NCBI RefSeq assembly: GCF_009857595.1
Contig: NZ_WWCU01000011.1
Span: 1-64,000 of the forward strand
From: Pseudoduganella aquatica
Lineage (GTDB): Bacteria > Pseudomonadota > Gammaproteobacteria > Burkholderiales > Burkholderiaceae_D
Length of the DNA: 64,000 bases
Direction of reading: 5' to 3'
The notes under the pieces are model-generated. The model was not told where the DNA came from, ran no database searches, and saw nothing but the letters and a program-made list of their open reading frames with translations. Each line of letters begins with the position of its first letter. The stretch's first letter is position 1. The position numbers were made by a program, and so were the translations under genes. Shown in pieces: positions 49,796-59,318 of this stretch.

Positions 49796-52700
49796 ATGTC
49801 CATGCCGCAATTCCCTCTCAAACAGACCGTGCTGTGCTGCCTGCTGGCCCTGGCCGCCATGGAACGCGCAGCGGCCCAGGCCGCGCCGGGCGCCCTGCCC
49901 ACCGGCGGCAATGTGGCCGCCGGCCAGGCCGCCATCAGCCAGAACGCGGCCACCATGCAGGTGCGCCAGAGCAGCCAGCAAGCCATTATCGACTGGCAGA
50001 GTTACAACATCGGGCGCGACGCCAGCGTGCAGTACATCCAGCCGAATGCCAGCGCCAGCACGCTGAACCGCGTACTGAACGGCAGCAGCGAGATCGCCGG
50101 CCGGCTCAGCAGCAACGGCCGGGTGTTCCTGCTGAACGCGAACGGCGTGACCTTCACGCCCACGGCGCGGGTGGACGTGGGCAGCCTGGGCGTGGCGGCG
50201 GGCAGCGCCAGCAATGAGTCCTGGCTGGCGGGCGCGGCCGAGGTGCGCAACAGCGGCAGCGTGGTCAACCAGGGCGAGATCCGCGCGGCCGACGGCGGCA
50301 GCGTGGCGCTCACCGGGCTGGCGGTGCGCAACAGCGGCAGCATCACCGCGCCGCGCGGCGCCATCGCGCTGGCGGCGGGCGACGCGGTGCGGCTGAACAT
50401 CACATCCGACGGCCTGATCCAGGCGCAGGTGACGGGCGCGGCGGCGCAGGCGCTGGTCGACAACAGCGGCCTGCTCGACAGCGAAAGCGGGCGCATTGCG
50501 CTGGCGGCCAGCACGGCGGCGGGCACGGCGGGCGGGCTGGTGGCCAACACCGGCATCATCCGCGCCAGCGGCGTGGTCCACAACGGCGGCATCGTGTCGC
50601 TCACCGGCGGCGAGGTGCAGGCCGGCGGCAGCATTGCGGCCGCGTCCGCCCAGGGCGACGGCGGCAAGGTGGACGTGTTCGGCGATATGCAAAACGGCAG
50701 CGTGCGCTTTACCGGCAGCATAGACGCCAGCGCGGGCGGCGGCGGCAGCGGCGGCGCGGTGGAAACCTCGGCCGCCAGCGTCAAGGTGGGCGACGGCGCG
50801 CGCGTCAACACCCTGTCGGCCGGCGGCAAGGCCGGCAGCTGGCTGATCGATCCGCAGGACTTCACCATCGGCACGGCGGCCGGCGACGACATCAGCGGCG
50901 CCACCGTATCGGCCAACCTGGCCAGCACCAGCCTGGACATCCAGAGCGCCAGCGGCTCGCGCAACGGCACCGGCACCATCTACATCAACAACCCCATCAG
51001 CTGGAGCTCCAACAACACGCTGGGCCTGCTGGCCGAGGGCGGCATCGTGTTCGGCGCGGGCGGCCAGAACGGCCTGACGGCCAGCGGCAACACGGCCGGG
51101 CTGGTGATGCGCTACGCCACCGATTACGTCCTCAACGGCAACAAGATTACGCTGTCCGGCACCGCGCCGTCGGTCACCGTCAACGACGTCAGCTATGTGG
51201 TGATGAACACCAACAGCACGGCGGCCCTGAACACCATGCTGCGCACCCAGCCCAACCGCGCCTTCGCGCTCACCAGCGACATCGACGCCAGCGCCACCGC
51301 GCTGCTGGACGGCGGCCAGGGCTGGGTGCCGGTGGGCGACGCCACCACCCCGTTCAGCGGCCTGATGGCAGGCTTCGGCCACACCATCGACAAGCTCAAC
51401 ATCAACCGCCCCGCCAGCAGCGATATGGGCTTGTTCGGCGTGCTGAGCGGGCAGGTGCGCGACCTGGCGCTGACCGGCGTCACCATCAACGGGCTGAGCA
51501 ACGTGGGCGGCATCGCCGGCACCCTGAGCGGCAGCCTGAACGGCGTCAGCGTGGCCGGCACCGTGCGCGGCGCCAGCAATGTGGGCGGCCTGGCCGGCAG
51601 CGCGCAGAACGCGTCCCAGATCCGCGACAGCTACAGCCAGGCCAATGTGGCGGGCAACAATGTGACCGCCGCCACCCGCTACACCATTAACGCCCTGGCC
51701 GGCAATCTGCAAAGCACGCCGGTCAACAGCTATTACGACGTGGACGCGGTGCAGGTCAACGGCGCGGCGCGCCTGGGCACGGGCGGCCTTTACCACGCCC
51801 AGTTCCAGGACTGGCTCACGCACGGAAAAACGCTGAGCATCGCCAACTACGCCGCCTCGCTGCCTTTCGACACGCTGCTGGGCGCCTACCTGATCAGCGA
51901 TGTGCAGGGCCTGCGCGACCTGCTCGGCTTCGCGCAGCAGTCCAGCCTGAAATTCCGGCTGGGCGCCAGCCTCGACCTGAGCGCCTCGCCCGGGCTCTAC
52001 CTGCCAGCCTTTGCCGGCCAGCTGGACGGCGCCGGCCGCAGCATACGCGGCCTGAACGTGGACGCTGCGGGCGCCGGTGGCCTGGTGGGCGTCAACAGCG
52101 GCACCCTGACCGGCCTGAGCATTGAAAACGCCACCATCGCCGGCAGCGTCAACGCAGGCGGGCTGGCCGGCGTGAACAACGGCACCATCAGCAACTCCCA
52201 GGTCGTCACCAGCACCGTGGGCGGCGGCAGCGGCGCCAACGGCGGCGTGGCCGGCCTGAACACGGGCGTCGTGCGCGACAGCGCCAGCAGCGCCAGCGTG
52301 TCCGCCCCGGCCACGGCGGCGGCGGGCGGCCTGGTGGGCGTGAACAGCGGCCAGGTCATCAACAGCTACGCCTACGGCAGCGTGCAGGGCGGCGCCAGCA
52401 CGGGCGGGCTGATCGGCTCGGGCGCGGCCAGCGGCGTGAGCAGCAGCTACTGGGACACGCAAAAGTCCGGCCAGGCCGCCAGCGCCGGCGGCGGCAGCGG
52501 CAAGACCACCGCGGAGCTGGCGCAACAGGCCACCTATGTGGGCTGGGACTTTACCGGCGTCTGGCGCACCAGCAGCGCCGGCCCGGTGCTGCGCGTCATC
52601 TCGCCGCAAGCCATCGTGCTGACCATCGCCGCCAACAGCCTGACGCGCGTGTACGGCAGCCGCGTTACGCCGCTGGAACTGTCCGTGACGCCGACCGGCC

Positions 52701-54607
52701 TGGCCGACGGCGACACGCTGGCCTCGTTGGGCGGCACGCTGAGCTACTCCGGCACCTGGCAGACCGGCACCAATGTGGGCGTGTACAGCGTGATCCCCGG
52801 CGGGCTCACCTCCAGCAAATACGACATCGTGTTCGTCAACGGCACGCTGACCGTGACCAAGGCCGACCTGACGCTGGCCGCCGTCAACCTGAGCAAGGTG
52901 TATGGCGCGGCCGACCCCACGCTGCGCTTCACGGCCAGCGGCCTGAAGTACAACGACACCGTGGCCGTGGTCAGCGGCGCCACCCTGAGCGCGCCCACCG
53001 GCGCCACCGCCGTGGCCGGCAGCCACGCCATCAGCATCAACATCACCAATGCGGTGGCGGACAATTACACCATCCGCAGCGCCACCGGCGGCACGCTGAC
53101 GGTGAGCAAGGCCAACCTGGTGCTCAACGCCAACAACGCCAGCACCGTGTACGGCGTGAACCCGTCCCTGACTTTCGGCGCCACCGGCCTGCTGTACAGC
53201 GACACGGCCGCCGTGGTGAGCGGCGTGAACTTCGCCACCACCACCGGCGCGGCGGCCAAGGTGGGCACCTACCCGATCAGCATCAGCGGCGGCACGGCGG
53301 CCAACTACAACATCACCGGCTACGGCGCGCCGGCCACGCTGACCGTGGGCAAGGCCACGCTGACGGTGCGCGCCGACGACAAATTCAAGCTGCTGGCCGA
53401 TCCCGACCCCACCCTGACCTACAGCGTGCAAGGCCTGGTCTACAACGACACGCGCGACCTGGTGACCGGCGTGAGCCTGAGCACGCCGGCCGGCGCCGGC
53501 TCGGCCGTGGGCAGCTACGTCATCACCGCCGCCGGCGGCGCGGCGGGCGACAACTATATTGTGCGCACCGCGAACGGCGCGCTGGTGGTGTCCGCGCCGC
53601 CGCCGCCCGCGCCGATCGAGCCGCCGGTGTCCACCCGCGCGCTGGAGACCGTGACGGTGGTGACGCCGCCCGCGCCGATGCAGGCCGAGCCGGAGAAACC
53701 GGCCGCCATCGCCGGCGGCACGGTCAGCGCCCAGCGCAAGGAACTGTTTGCGCCGGCCAACCAGCTGATCACCAGCAATCCCAACATCGCCCGCCTGCCG
53801 GACTGCGGCGCCAACAACGAGGGCGAATGCATCGCCCAGCCGCGCGTGCCGGTGCAGGCGCGCATCGACACCGATGGCCAGGCCGCGCCGGCGGCCCAGA
53901 TCCGGCGCAAGCTGGCCCTGGTGATCGGCAACCAGCAGTACGGCTCGCCGCTCACCAGCCTGGAGGGCGCTGGCCAGGACGCCGAGGCCATCGGCGACGT
54001 GCTGAAAAAACAAGGCTACGAGGTGTCCGGCCTGAGCAACGCGACGCGGCTGGACATGGTCAACGCCATGAACAAGCTGATCAAGGATGCCGAAGGCGCG
54101 GACAGCGTGATGGTGTTCTACGCCGGGCACGGCCACATCCACCCTGGCTCCTCGGTGGGCTACTGGATCCCGGCCGACGGCCGCATCGACAACCCGCGCG
54201 GCTGGTTGTCCAATATCGACATCGCCCGCTTCCTGGCCAATATTCCGGCGCGCCAGGTGCTGCTGGTGTCCGACAGCTGCTTCTCGGGCGCGCTGACGCG
54301 CGAAACCGGCGCCGCCGGCGCGGGCAGCACGCTGAGCCGCAACGCCATCCTGAACCGGCGCTCGGTGGTGGCCATGACCTCGGGCGGCGAGGAAGTGGTG
54401 GCCGACAGCGCCTTCGAGGGGCACTCGCCGTTCACCTACTACCTCTTGGCCGAGCTCGACAAGAACACCGAGCAGCCCGCCAAGACGGTGCTGGAACGGG
54501 TGCGCGAGCAGGTGCGCAAGAGCGCCGAGCAGTCGCCCGCCTACGGCGCCATCGTCTCCTCGGGCCACGTCAGCGGCGGCGAATACCTGCTCAACCCTGC
54601 CAAATAG
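49796..54607 (+). CDS. Two-partner secretion exoprotein (TpsA) with C-terminal caspase-like protease
   Basis: 1603 residues from ATG 49796. After a signal peptide comes the haemagglutination-activity (TPS) domain (PTGGNVAAGQAAISQ, IDWQSYNIGRDASVQYIQP, GRVFLLNANGVTFTP), the region recognised by TpsB. The middle has GLUG-like repeats (NVGGIAGTLSGSLNGV, AGGLVGVNSGTLTGLSIENA) and four MBG-type beta repeats (about 945-1265; e.g. SKVYGAADPTLRFTASGLKY). The last 234 residues are a peptidase C14 caspase domain: KLALVIGNQQYGSPLTSL, VMVFYAGHGH with catalytic His (codon 54128), and VLLVSDSCFSGAL with catalytic Cys (codon 54278). Both catalytic residues are present, so a secreted, potentially active caspase-like protease is encoded. 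Confidence 0.92.
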   Translation: MSMPQFPLKQTVLCCLLALAAMERAAAQAAPGALPTGGNVAAGQAAISQNAATMQVRQSSQQAIIDWQSYNIGRDASVQYIQPNASASTLNRVLNGSSEIAGRLSSNGRVFLLNANGVTFTPTARVDVGSLGVAAGSASNESWLAGAAEVRNSGSVVNQGEIRAADGGSVALTGLAVRNSGSITAPRGAIALAAGDAVRLNITSDGLIQAQVTGAAAQALVDNSGLLDSESGRIALAASTAAGTAGGLVANTGIIRASGVVHNGGIVSLTGGEVQAGGSIAAASAQGDGGKVDVFGDMQNGSVRFTGSIDASAGGGGSGGAVETSAASVKVGDGARVNTLSAGGKAGSWLIDPQDFTIGTAAGDDISGATVSANLASTSLDIQSASGSRNGTGTIYINNPISWSSNNTLGLLAEGGIVFGAGGQNGLTASGNTAGLVMRYATDYVLNGNKITLSGTAPSVTVNDVSYVVMNTNSTAALNTMLRTQPNRAFALTSDIDASATALLDGGQGWVPVGDATTPFSGLMAGFGHTIDKLNINRPASSDMGLFGVLSGQVRDLALTGVTINGLSNVGGIAGTLSGSLNGVSVAGTVRGASNVGGLAGSAQNASQIRDSYSQANVAGNNVTAATRYTINALAGNLQSTPVNSYYDVDAVQVNGAARLGTGGLYHAQFQDWLTHGKTLSIANYAASLPFDTLLGAYLISDVQGLRDLLGFAQQSSLKFRLGASLDLSASPGLYLPAFAGQLDGAGRSIRGLNVDAAGAGGLVGVNSGTLTGLSIENATIAGSVNAGGLAGVNNGTISNSQVVTSTVGGGSGANGGVAGLNTGVVRDSASSASVSAPATAAAGGLVGVNSGQVINSYAYGSVQGGASTGGLIGSGAASGVSSSYWDTQKSGQAASAGGGSGKTTAELAQQATYVGWDFTGVWRTSSAGPVLRVISPQAIVLTIAANSLTRVYGSRVTPLELSVTPTGLADGDTLASLGGTLSYSGTWQTGTNVGVYSVIPGGLTSSKYDIVFVNGTLTVTKADLTLAAVNLSKVYGAADPTLRFTASGLKYNDTVAVVSGATLSAPTGATAVAGSHAISINITNAVADNYTIRSATGGTLTVSKANLVLNANNASTVYGVNPSLTFGATGLLYSDTAAVVSGVNFATTTGAAAKVGTYPISISGGTAANYNITGYGAPATLTVGKATLTVRADDKFKLLADPDPTLTYSVQGLVYNDTRDLVTGVSLSTPAGAGSAVGSYVITAAGGAAGDNYIVRTANGALVVSAPPPPAPIEPPVSTRALETVTVVTPPAPMQAEPEKPAAIAGGTVSAQRKELFAPANQLITSNPNIARLPDCGANNEGECIAQPRVPVQARIDTDGQAAPAAQIRRKLALVIGNQQYGSPLTSLEGAGQDAEAIGDVLKKQGYEVSGLSNATRLDMVNAMNKLIKDAEGADSVMVFYAGHGHIHPGSSVGYWIPADGRIDNPRGWLSNIDIARFLANIPARQVLLVSDSCFSGALTRETGAAGAGSTLSRNAILNRRSVVAMTSGGEEVVADSAFEGHSPFTYYLLAELDKNTEQPAKTVLERVREQVRKSAEQSPAYGAIVSSGHVSGGEYLLNPAK

Positions 54608-54706
54608 CCGCACGGTCGGGCGGCCGGGCCGGCCCCCGCCCCGCTTTTCGCGGATTTTGTTGCGCGCACACTTTGGCGCGCGGCAAAATCCCGCTATCAT
54701 GCGGAT

Positions 54707-55402
54707 ATGAATGCCGACCCTCTAGAAATCCAAAAATTTAGCGAACTGGCCCACCGCTGGTGGGATCCCACGTCCGAATTCCGTCCCCTGCACGAAATCA
54801 ATCCGCTGCGCCTGGAATGGATCAACGCGCGCGCCCCGCTGGCGGGCAAGAACGTGATCGACATCGGCTGCGGTGGCGGCATCTTGGCCGAATCCATGGC
54901 GCGCAAGGGCGCCAAGGTGACCGGCATCGACCTGTCCGAAAAAGCGCTGAAAGTGGCCGACCTGCACAGCCTGGAGAGCGGCGTGCAGGTGCGCTACAAG
55001 CTGATCGCCGCCGAAGAGATGGCCGCGCAGGAAGCCGGCCTGTACGACGTGGTGACCTGCATGGAAATGCTGGAGCACGTGCCCGACCCGGGCGCCATCG
55101 TGCGCGCCGCCGCCACCCTGGTGAAACCGGGCGGCCAGGTCTTCTTCTCCACGCTGAACCGCAATCCCAAGGCCTATCTGTTTGCCGTGATCGGCGCCGA
55201 ATACGTGTTGCGCATGTTGCCGCGCGGCACCCACGACTACGCCAAGTTCATCACCCCGGCCGAATTGTCGCAATACGCGCGCAGCGCCGGCCTGCAGGTG
55301 AACGGCCTGAAGGGCCTGGGCTACAACCCGCTCAGCAAGATCTACTCGCTGAACGAGGACACCAGCGTCAACTACATGGTCGCCACCAGCCGCCCCGCCT
55401 AA
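54707..55402 (+). CDS. ubiG: Ubiquinone biosynthesis O-methyltransferase
   Basis: 231 residues. [20 protein letters not shown] and [20 protein letters not shown] (SAM-binding motif I), [19 protein letters not shown] motif II and [20 protein letters not shown] identify UbiG, which carries out both O-methylations in ubiquinone synthesis. gph follows after 40 bases, a frequent pairing in betaproteobacteria. Confidence 0.95.
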   Translation: MNADPLEIQKFSELAHRWWDPTSEFRPLHEINPLRLEWINARAPLAGKNVIDIGCGGGILAESMARKGAKVTGIDLSEKALKVADLHSLESGVQVRYKLIAAEEMAAQEAGLYDVVTCMEMLEHVPDPGAIVRAAATLVKPGGQVFFSTLNRNPKAYLFAVIGAEYVLRMLPRGTHDYAKFITPAELSQYARSAGLQVNGLKGLGYNPLSKIYSLNEDTSVNYMVATSRPA

Positions 55403-55442
55403 CCACATTCCGGCGGCTGCGGCCGCCCACTACCGCCCTCCC

Positions 55443-56150
55443 ATGAGCCATCCTGCCCCCTTGTCCGCCCCGCGCGCCGTCCTGTTCGACCTGGACGGCA
55501 CCCTGGCCGATACCGCGCCCGACCTGGCCGCCGCCGTCAACCTGCTGCGCAGCGCGCGCGGGCTGGAAGCCACGCCTTACGAACTGCTGCGCCCCACCGC
55601 CTCGGCCGGCGCGCGGGGCATGATAGGCGTGTCCTTCGGCCTGACGCCGCAGGACGCCGGCTTTGATGAGCTGAAAAATGGCTTCTTCGACAATTACGAA
55701 GCCGCCATCGCCGTGCACAGCACCCTGTTCGACGGCGTGCACGAGCTGCTGGCCGGGCTGGAAGCGGCAGGCATCGCCTGGGGCATCGTCACCAACAAGC
55801 CAGCCCGCTTCACCGACCCGCTGCTGCCGCTGATCGGCCTGGCGCACGCCGGCTGCGTGGTCTCGGGCGACACCACCGCGCACGCCAAGCCGCACCCGGC
55901 GCCGCTGCTGGAAGCGGCGCGCCGCCTCGGCCTGCCGCCGGAAGCTTGCTGGTACGTGGGCGACGACCTGCGCGACATCCAGGCCGGCCAGGCGGCCGGC
56001 ATGGCCACCGTGGCCTGCGCCTGGGGCTATTGCGGCCCGACCGAGCCCGTGGCGTGGAATGCCGATTATTTGTTGCCGACACCGCTATCCTTATTGCAAA
56101 TAGTGCAAAATACCGTAACAGAACAGGCCGCAAACGCGCTTGCAGCCTGA
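55443..56150 (+). CDS. gph: Phosphoglycolate phosphatase (HAD family)
   Basis: 235 residues. HAD motifs: VLFDLDGTLADTAPDLAAAV (nucleophile Asp), GIVTNKPARF (motif II), AKPHPAPLLEAARRLG (Lys) and CWYVGDDLRDIQAGQAAGM (acidic motif). It dephosphorylates 2-phosphoglycolate. Located directly behind ubiG as in many betaproteobacteria; some members in this position act on MurNAc-6-phosphate, so the substrate is not certain. Confidence 0.9.
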   Translation: MSHPAPLSAPRAVLFDLDGTLADTAPDLAAAVNLLRSARGLEATPYELLRPTASAGARGMIGVSFGLTPQDAGFDELKNGFFDNYEAAIAVHSTLFDGVHELLAGLEAAGIAWGIVTNKPARFTDPLLPLIGLAHAGCVVSGDTTAHAKPHPAPLLEAARRLGLPPEACWYVGDDLRDIQAGQAAGMATVACAWGYCGPTEPVAWNADYLLPTPLSLLQIVQNTVTEQAANALAA

Positions 56151-56247
56151 TAGATTGTCACGCGACCATTGCCGCACGGCAATTCTCCGCGTAAGATAAA
56201 AGGGTAAGCAAGAAGGGTAACCAACAAGTGAGAACCGGAGTACGCAC

Positions 56248-57204
56248 ATGACTAGCGATGAACTAATAATCGCCGACCCCGCTGCGCGCAGCCATACGCC
56301 GCAGAGCTGGGATGTGACAGTGTCCGAATCCAAGTTCTACTGGTACGACCTGCTGGTGGACTTTCCGCCGGTGCCGGACTTCCGCGACCCGCTGGGCCGC
56401 TACCTGCGCCGCATGCAGTTCGCGGTGGAAGCGACCATGGAAAAGCGGCTGATGTACATGCTGGTGAGCCGTCCGAAGCTGCGCTTCGACACGTCGCGCT
56501 CGACCAGCTGGGGCTTTTTCGGCCTGAAGCTGAGCATTCCCATCCTGGTGGGCGGCGATCAGAAGCGCGACTCCATCACCATCGAGCTGAAAGTCCCGGA
56601 AGACGCCACGCTGAAGAAGCCGACGGTGCAGGTGTTCGAGCGCTTCCTCACGCTCAACTGGGGCTCGATGATAGAAACCTATTCGATCCACGACCTGCTG
56701 CAAAGCTTCGACACCAAGCACGACTACCCGACCAAGGTGCACTACGTGGGCCAGACCCGCGACCCGGCCGGCCGCCTGCTGAAAGGCCGCATCAGCGGCG
56801 TGAACCGCGTGTGCGACAACAATGGTCCGGACTTCGACAACTTCCTGCTGATCCAGCGCCTGGATTTCAGCACCGGCGCGCCCATCCCCGGCGCCGACAG
56901 CGACGAGATGCAGGACATGCTGCTCAAGGACCAGATGGACCTGCTCGAGTGCATCCTCATCAAGTACTTCGAAGTGGAAAACGAAAAAGTGCGCAGCCCG
57001 CGCGAAGTGCAGTCGAGGGAAGCGCGGGTGGCCAGCCTGTACCATGCGCACATGCTGCAGCGGCTGCAGGTCGACCTGGCGCTGGAGGCGCCGGACGCTT
57101 TCCAGAACCTGTATTCCGACAAGGTCAAAGAATCCGCCCGCCACCTGTTCGAAGTGACCTTCAAGGGCAGCGAACCGGTATTCCGGGTGCCGGGCAAGGC
57201 GTAG
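56248..57204 (+). CDS. Hypothetical protein with a GIY-YIG-like segment
   Basis: 318 residues that I do not recognise as a whole. VHYVGQTRDPAGRLLKGRIS near residue 172 resembles the first strands of the GIY-YIG nuclease fold, but the downstream catalytic Arg/Glu pattern is not clear. No signal peptide or membrane helix. Base composition is like the housekeeping genes, so it is probably core genome. It precedes the tmRNA region. Confidence 0.75.
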   Translation: MTSDELIIADPAARSHTPQSWDVTVSESKFYWYDLLVDFPPVPDFRDPLGRYLRRMQFAVEATMEKRLMYMLVSRPKLRFDTSRSTSWGFFGLKLSIPILVGGDQKRDSITIELKVPEDATLKKPTVQVFERFLTLNWGSMIETYSIHDLLQSFDTKHDYPTKVHYVGQTRDPAGRLLKGRISGVNRVCDNNGPDFDNFLLIQRLDFSTGAPIPGADSDEMQDMLLKDQMDLLECILIKYFEVENEKVRSPREVQSREARVASLYHAHMLQRLQVDLALEAPDAFQNLYSDKVKESARHLFEVTFKGSEPVFRVPGKA

Positions 57205-57237
57205 CGCACAGGGCGCGCGCAGGCTGCGCGCGCCGCA

Positions 57238-57381
57238 TCATTCCCACAGGCGCAAGTCGTAGTGCCAGATCGTCCAGACCAGTATCACCACCTGGATGGC
57301 CACAATCACCACGATGGAATTCATCAGCCACTCAGGAGGCCGCGGCGCCTCCTTTTCTTGCTCGTCAGTTGTGTCGGACAT
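57238..57381 (-). CDS. Small single-span membrane protein
   Basis: 47 residues from ATG 57381, with an ideal ribosome site (AGGAGG, four bases upstream). An acidic, charged N-terminus (MSDTTDEQEKEAPRPPEW) is followed by one membrane helix (SIVVIVAIQVVILVWTIW) and a short end HYDLRLWE. It lies 13 bases downstream of the membrane protein at 57395-57835 and is probably co-transcribed with it. Function unknown. Confidence 0.7.
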   Translation of the reverse strand: MSDTTDEQEKEAPRPPEWLMNSIVVIVAIQVVILVWTIWHYDLRLWE

Positions 57382-57394
57382 GATCCTCCTCCCG

Positions 57395-57835
57395 CTAGAC
57401 CGATAAATTGTAATGCACGGCGCATCGCATTGTCGCCGCTGCGGCCATCAGCACGACAGTGATGAGAAACACGCGATACGTTTCCGCCCACCTCGACCAC
57501 GCACGCACCTCGGACAAACTCCCACTTACCGGGAACAAGCCGCCTAGTACCGCCAGCAGGCTCGACAAAACAAGCGTCGCCAAAGACAGCCCCAGCACGG
57601 ACTGAAGCCACAACGGACTATCACGTCCCATCTTTAGAAGATAAGCCAACGCGTCATAGATGCAGGATGCCGAAAATCCCAAGGCAACCCAGCCAAGTTG
57701 CCCATCCTTCACCAGTAGCAACAAGCTGGTACGGGCTGCGACCTCCGGCGGTAAAGTGGGCACCAAGCCGGCCAATTTCATGAAAATCAACGGCACCGAG
57801 ACCGGCAACAGTATGTTGACAATGAACCACCCCAT
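57395..57835 (-). CDS. Multi-span membrane protein, function unknown
   Basis: 146 residues from ATG 57835, chosen for the GGAGGG site upstream and because the first helix (WFIVNILLPVSVPLIFMKLA) starts there. Four hydrophobic segments are visible, including GWVALGFSASCIYDALAYLL, LATLVLSSLLAVLGGLF and FLITVVLMAAAATM. No family recognised. Confidence 0.7.
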   Translation of the reverse strand: MGWFIVNILLPVSVPLIFMKLAGLVPTLPPEVAARTSLLLLVKDGQLGWVALGFSASCIYDALAYLLKMGRDSPLWLQSVLGLSLATLVLSSLLAVLGGLFPVSGSLSEVRAWSRWAETYRVFLITVVLMAAAATMRCAVHYNLSV

Positions 57836-57973
57836 AGGTTCCCTCCGCGCGCTCATTGAAAGTACAGACACTGCCTGAAAACGCACTACGAGACTTTAAG
57901 CGACCGCAACACTTGGGCTTCCAGGGTTAGTTCTTGCGTGAAAAGCGGCTGGATGTACATGGGGTGGGAAAGC

Positions 57974-58003
57974 ACGACACAGGGCGTCGGAATCGAGTAC
58001 AAT
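57974..58003 (+). promoter_or_regulatory. Predicted tmRNA promoter
   Basis: ACGACA (57974-57979), an 18-bp gap and TACAAT (57998-58003) place a transcription start near the first G of the tmRNA at 58015. The -10 matches consensus at five of six bases; the -35 only at four. Confidence 0.5.
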
Positions 58004-58014
58004 GATAAGTCTGT

Positions 58015-58374
58015 GGGGACGACCTGGCTTCGACGTGGGTTGCAAAGCAGAACAGGGCATACCGAGGCCTGGTTACCTCGTAAATACACCCAGAAATCAA
58101 TAACTGCAAACGATAACTCGTACGCACTGGCAGCTTAATTGCTGTTAGCTCCTCAACGCTTCTTCCCTGGGGCGGGCCGTTAAAAGCTGAGGAGTCATTT
58201 ACAGGGAATCGCGCTATAACGGGTCACTTGAAGTAGCGCTAAATCTAAGGTGAATCGCTGGTACGTAACGTGCACATCCGTGCCGTACTGGTTAAATTAA
58301 ATGATAGTGCTAAGTATGTAGAACTGTCTGTAGAGTGCTTGCGGACGCGGGTTCGATTCCCGCCGTCTCCACCA
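58015..58374 (+). ncRNA. ssrA: Transfer-messenger RNA (tmRNA)
   Basis: The 5' end GGGGACGACCTGGCTTCGAC and the 3' end GGTTCGATTCCCGCCGTCTC plus CACCA form the tRNA-like half: acceptor stem GGGGACG with CGTCTCC and an encoded CCA. The tag reading frame at 58106-58138 encodes ANDNSYALAA followed by TAA. Order and length are those of a one-piece bacterial tmRNA. It rescues stalled ribosomes with SmpB. The 3' end is a classical integration site; accessory genes with lower GC begin immediately downstream. Confidence 0.97.
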
Positions 58375-58407
58375 AGAATTCTTGTAAAATCAAGTAGTTA
58401 GAAGTAG

Positions 58408-58478
58408 AAGGCTGTCATTTATTGGGGTGTTTTGGGGCTATTTAGGCACCGGAATGCCAACAAAATGACAGCCTTTTT
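58408..58478 (+). terminator. Long-stem terminator downstream of tmRNA
   Basis: AAGGCTGTCATTT (58408-58420) is perfectly complementary to AAATGACAGCCTT (58463-58475), a 13-bp stem around a 42-nt loop, and is followed by further Ts. It lies 33 bases after the tmRNA CCA end. The large loop is unusual for a terminator and may reflect island junction DNA. Confidence 0.6.
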
Positions 58479-58505
58479 ATTTGCCACATCCAACATTACA
58501 AATCG

Positions 58506-59318
58506 ATGGATAAAACAGAGATCGTCAATGAACTTGAGGCACACCGCGAGGCTCTTACCAAGATTGAGCAGGGGTTCAAGTTGACGAATTCAGGCATCCA
58601 TATTGGAAGTGGCGATCAGTCTAGGTTGCATGGGATTGTTCAAGAGCTACGTGATTTCCTCACAGATCACGTACCCCGCTCTGAGGAGCATAAGCGTAAG
58701 CTTTCTCATGAGTACGGAGTCGGACAGCAGAATTTCTTCGGTTCGTCCAGCGTACATAGCGTTCGGCAAATAATAACAATTGTCGAGGCACTGCAAAAAC
58801 GCGTGCTCCGTATGACTATGGACACTCCCCCCCTTCCTGCCTCTGGGCAAGGGAATGTCGAGCATCTCGACTTCCTTCGCAATCTACTGCTAAACTTCCA
58901 TCAGTTTGCGATGCAGCTACGCCATAGGCACGGCCAGCGTGACCCGGTAACGATTGAAGATGAGTACGACGTCCAGGATCTGCTCCATGCCCTGCTTCGC
59001 CTGAAATTCACGGACATTCGGCCTGAGGAATATGTACCTTCCTACGCGAGCAAATGCTCTCGCACCGACTTCTACCTGCCGGCGCTAAAGACGTTCATAG
59101 AAGTGAAGAAGACAAGAGATACGTTGCGGACGAAGGAACTCTCGGACCAGTTGATAATTGATATTACGCGGTATCGCGCACACCCCGGCTGCAGTCGTCT
59201 GATATGTTTTGTCTACGACCCGGATGGACTTATACAAAACCCTGCGGGTATCGAAAGTGATTTAAATAGCGATAGCGATGGCTTTGAAGTTCTTGTAGTG
59301 ATCCAACCACAGCGATAA
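58506..59318 (+). CDS. PD-(D/E)XK nuclease, DpnII/MboI-like
   Basis: 270 residues. The C-terminal half matches the REase DpnII/MboI-type domain: YDVQDLLHALLRLKFTDIRP, EEYVPSYASKCSRTDFYLP and FIEVKKTRDTLRTKELSDQL (catalytic D then ExK), followed by YRAHPGCSRLICFVYDPDG. The N-terminal half is helical and unassigned. It begins 132 bases after the tmRNA end, with no clear ribosome site. No methyltransferase is adjacent, so it is not a standard restriction-modification unit; a solitary defence nuclease is likely. Confidence 0.82.
   Translation: MDKTEIVNELEAHREALTKIEQGFKLTNSGIHIGSGDQSRLHGIVQELRDFLTDHVPRSEEHKRKLSHEYGVGQQNFFGSSSVHSVRQIITIVEALQKRVLRMTMDTPPLPASGQGNVEHLDFLRNLLLNFHQFAMQLRHRHGQRDPVTIEDEYDVQDLLHALLRLKFTDIRPEEYVPSYASKCSRTDFYLPALKTFIEVKKTRDTLRTKELSDQLIIDITRYRAHPGCSRLICFVYDPDGLIQNPAGIESDLNSDSDGFEVLVVIQPQR

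Noticed and set aside
49769..54700. Long minus-strand open frame opposite the exoprotein gene
   Set aside because: Low-complexity Ala/Gly/His/Arg translation without motifs; the plus-strand frame has signal peptide, TPS domain, repeats and a caspase active site.
57938..58138. Open frame ending in the tmRNA tag
   Set aside because: The in-frame upstream part is tmRNA promoter and tRNA-like sequence. Only the tag codons 58106-58138 are translated, by trans-translation.
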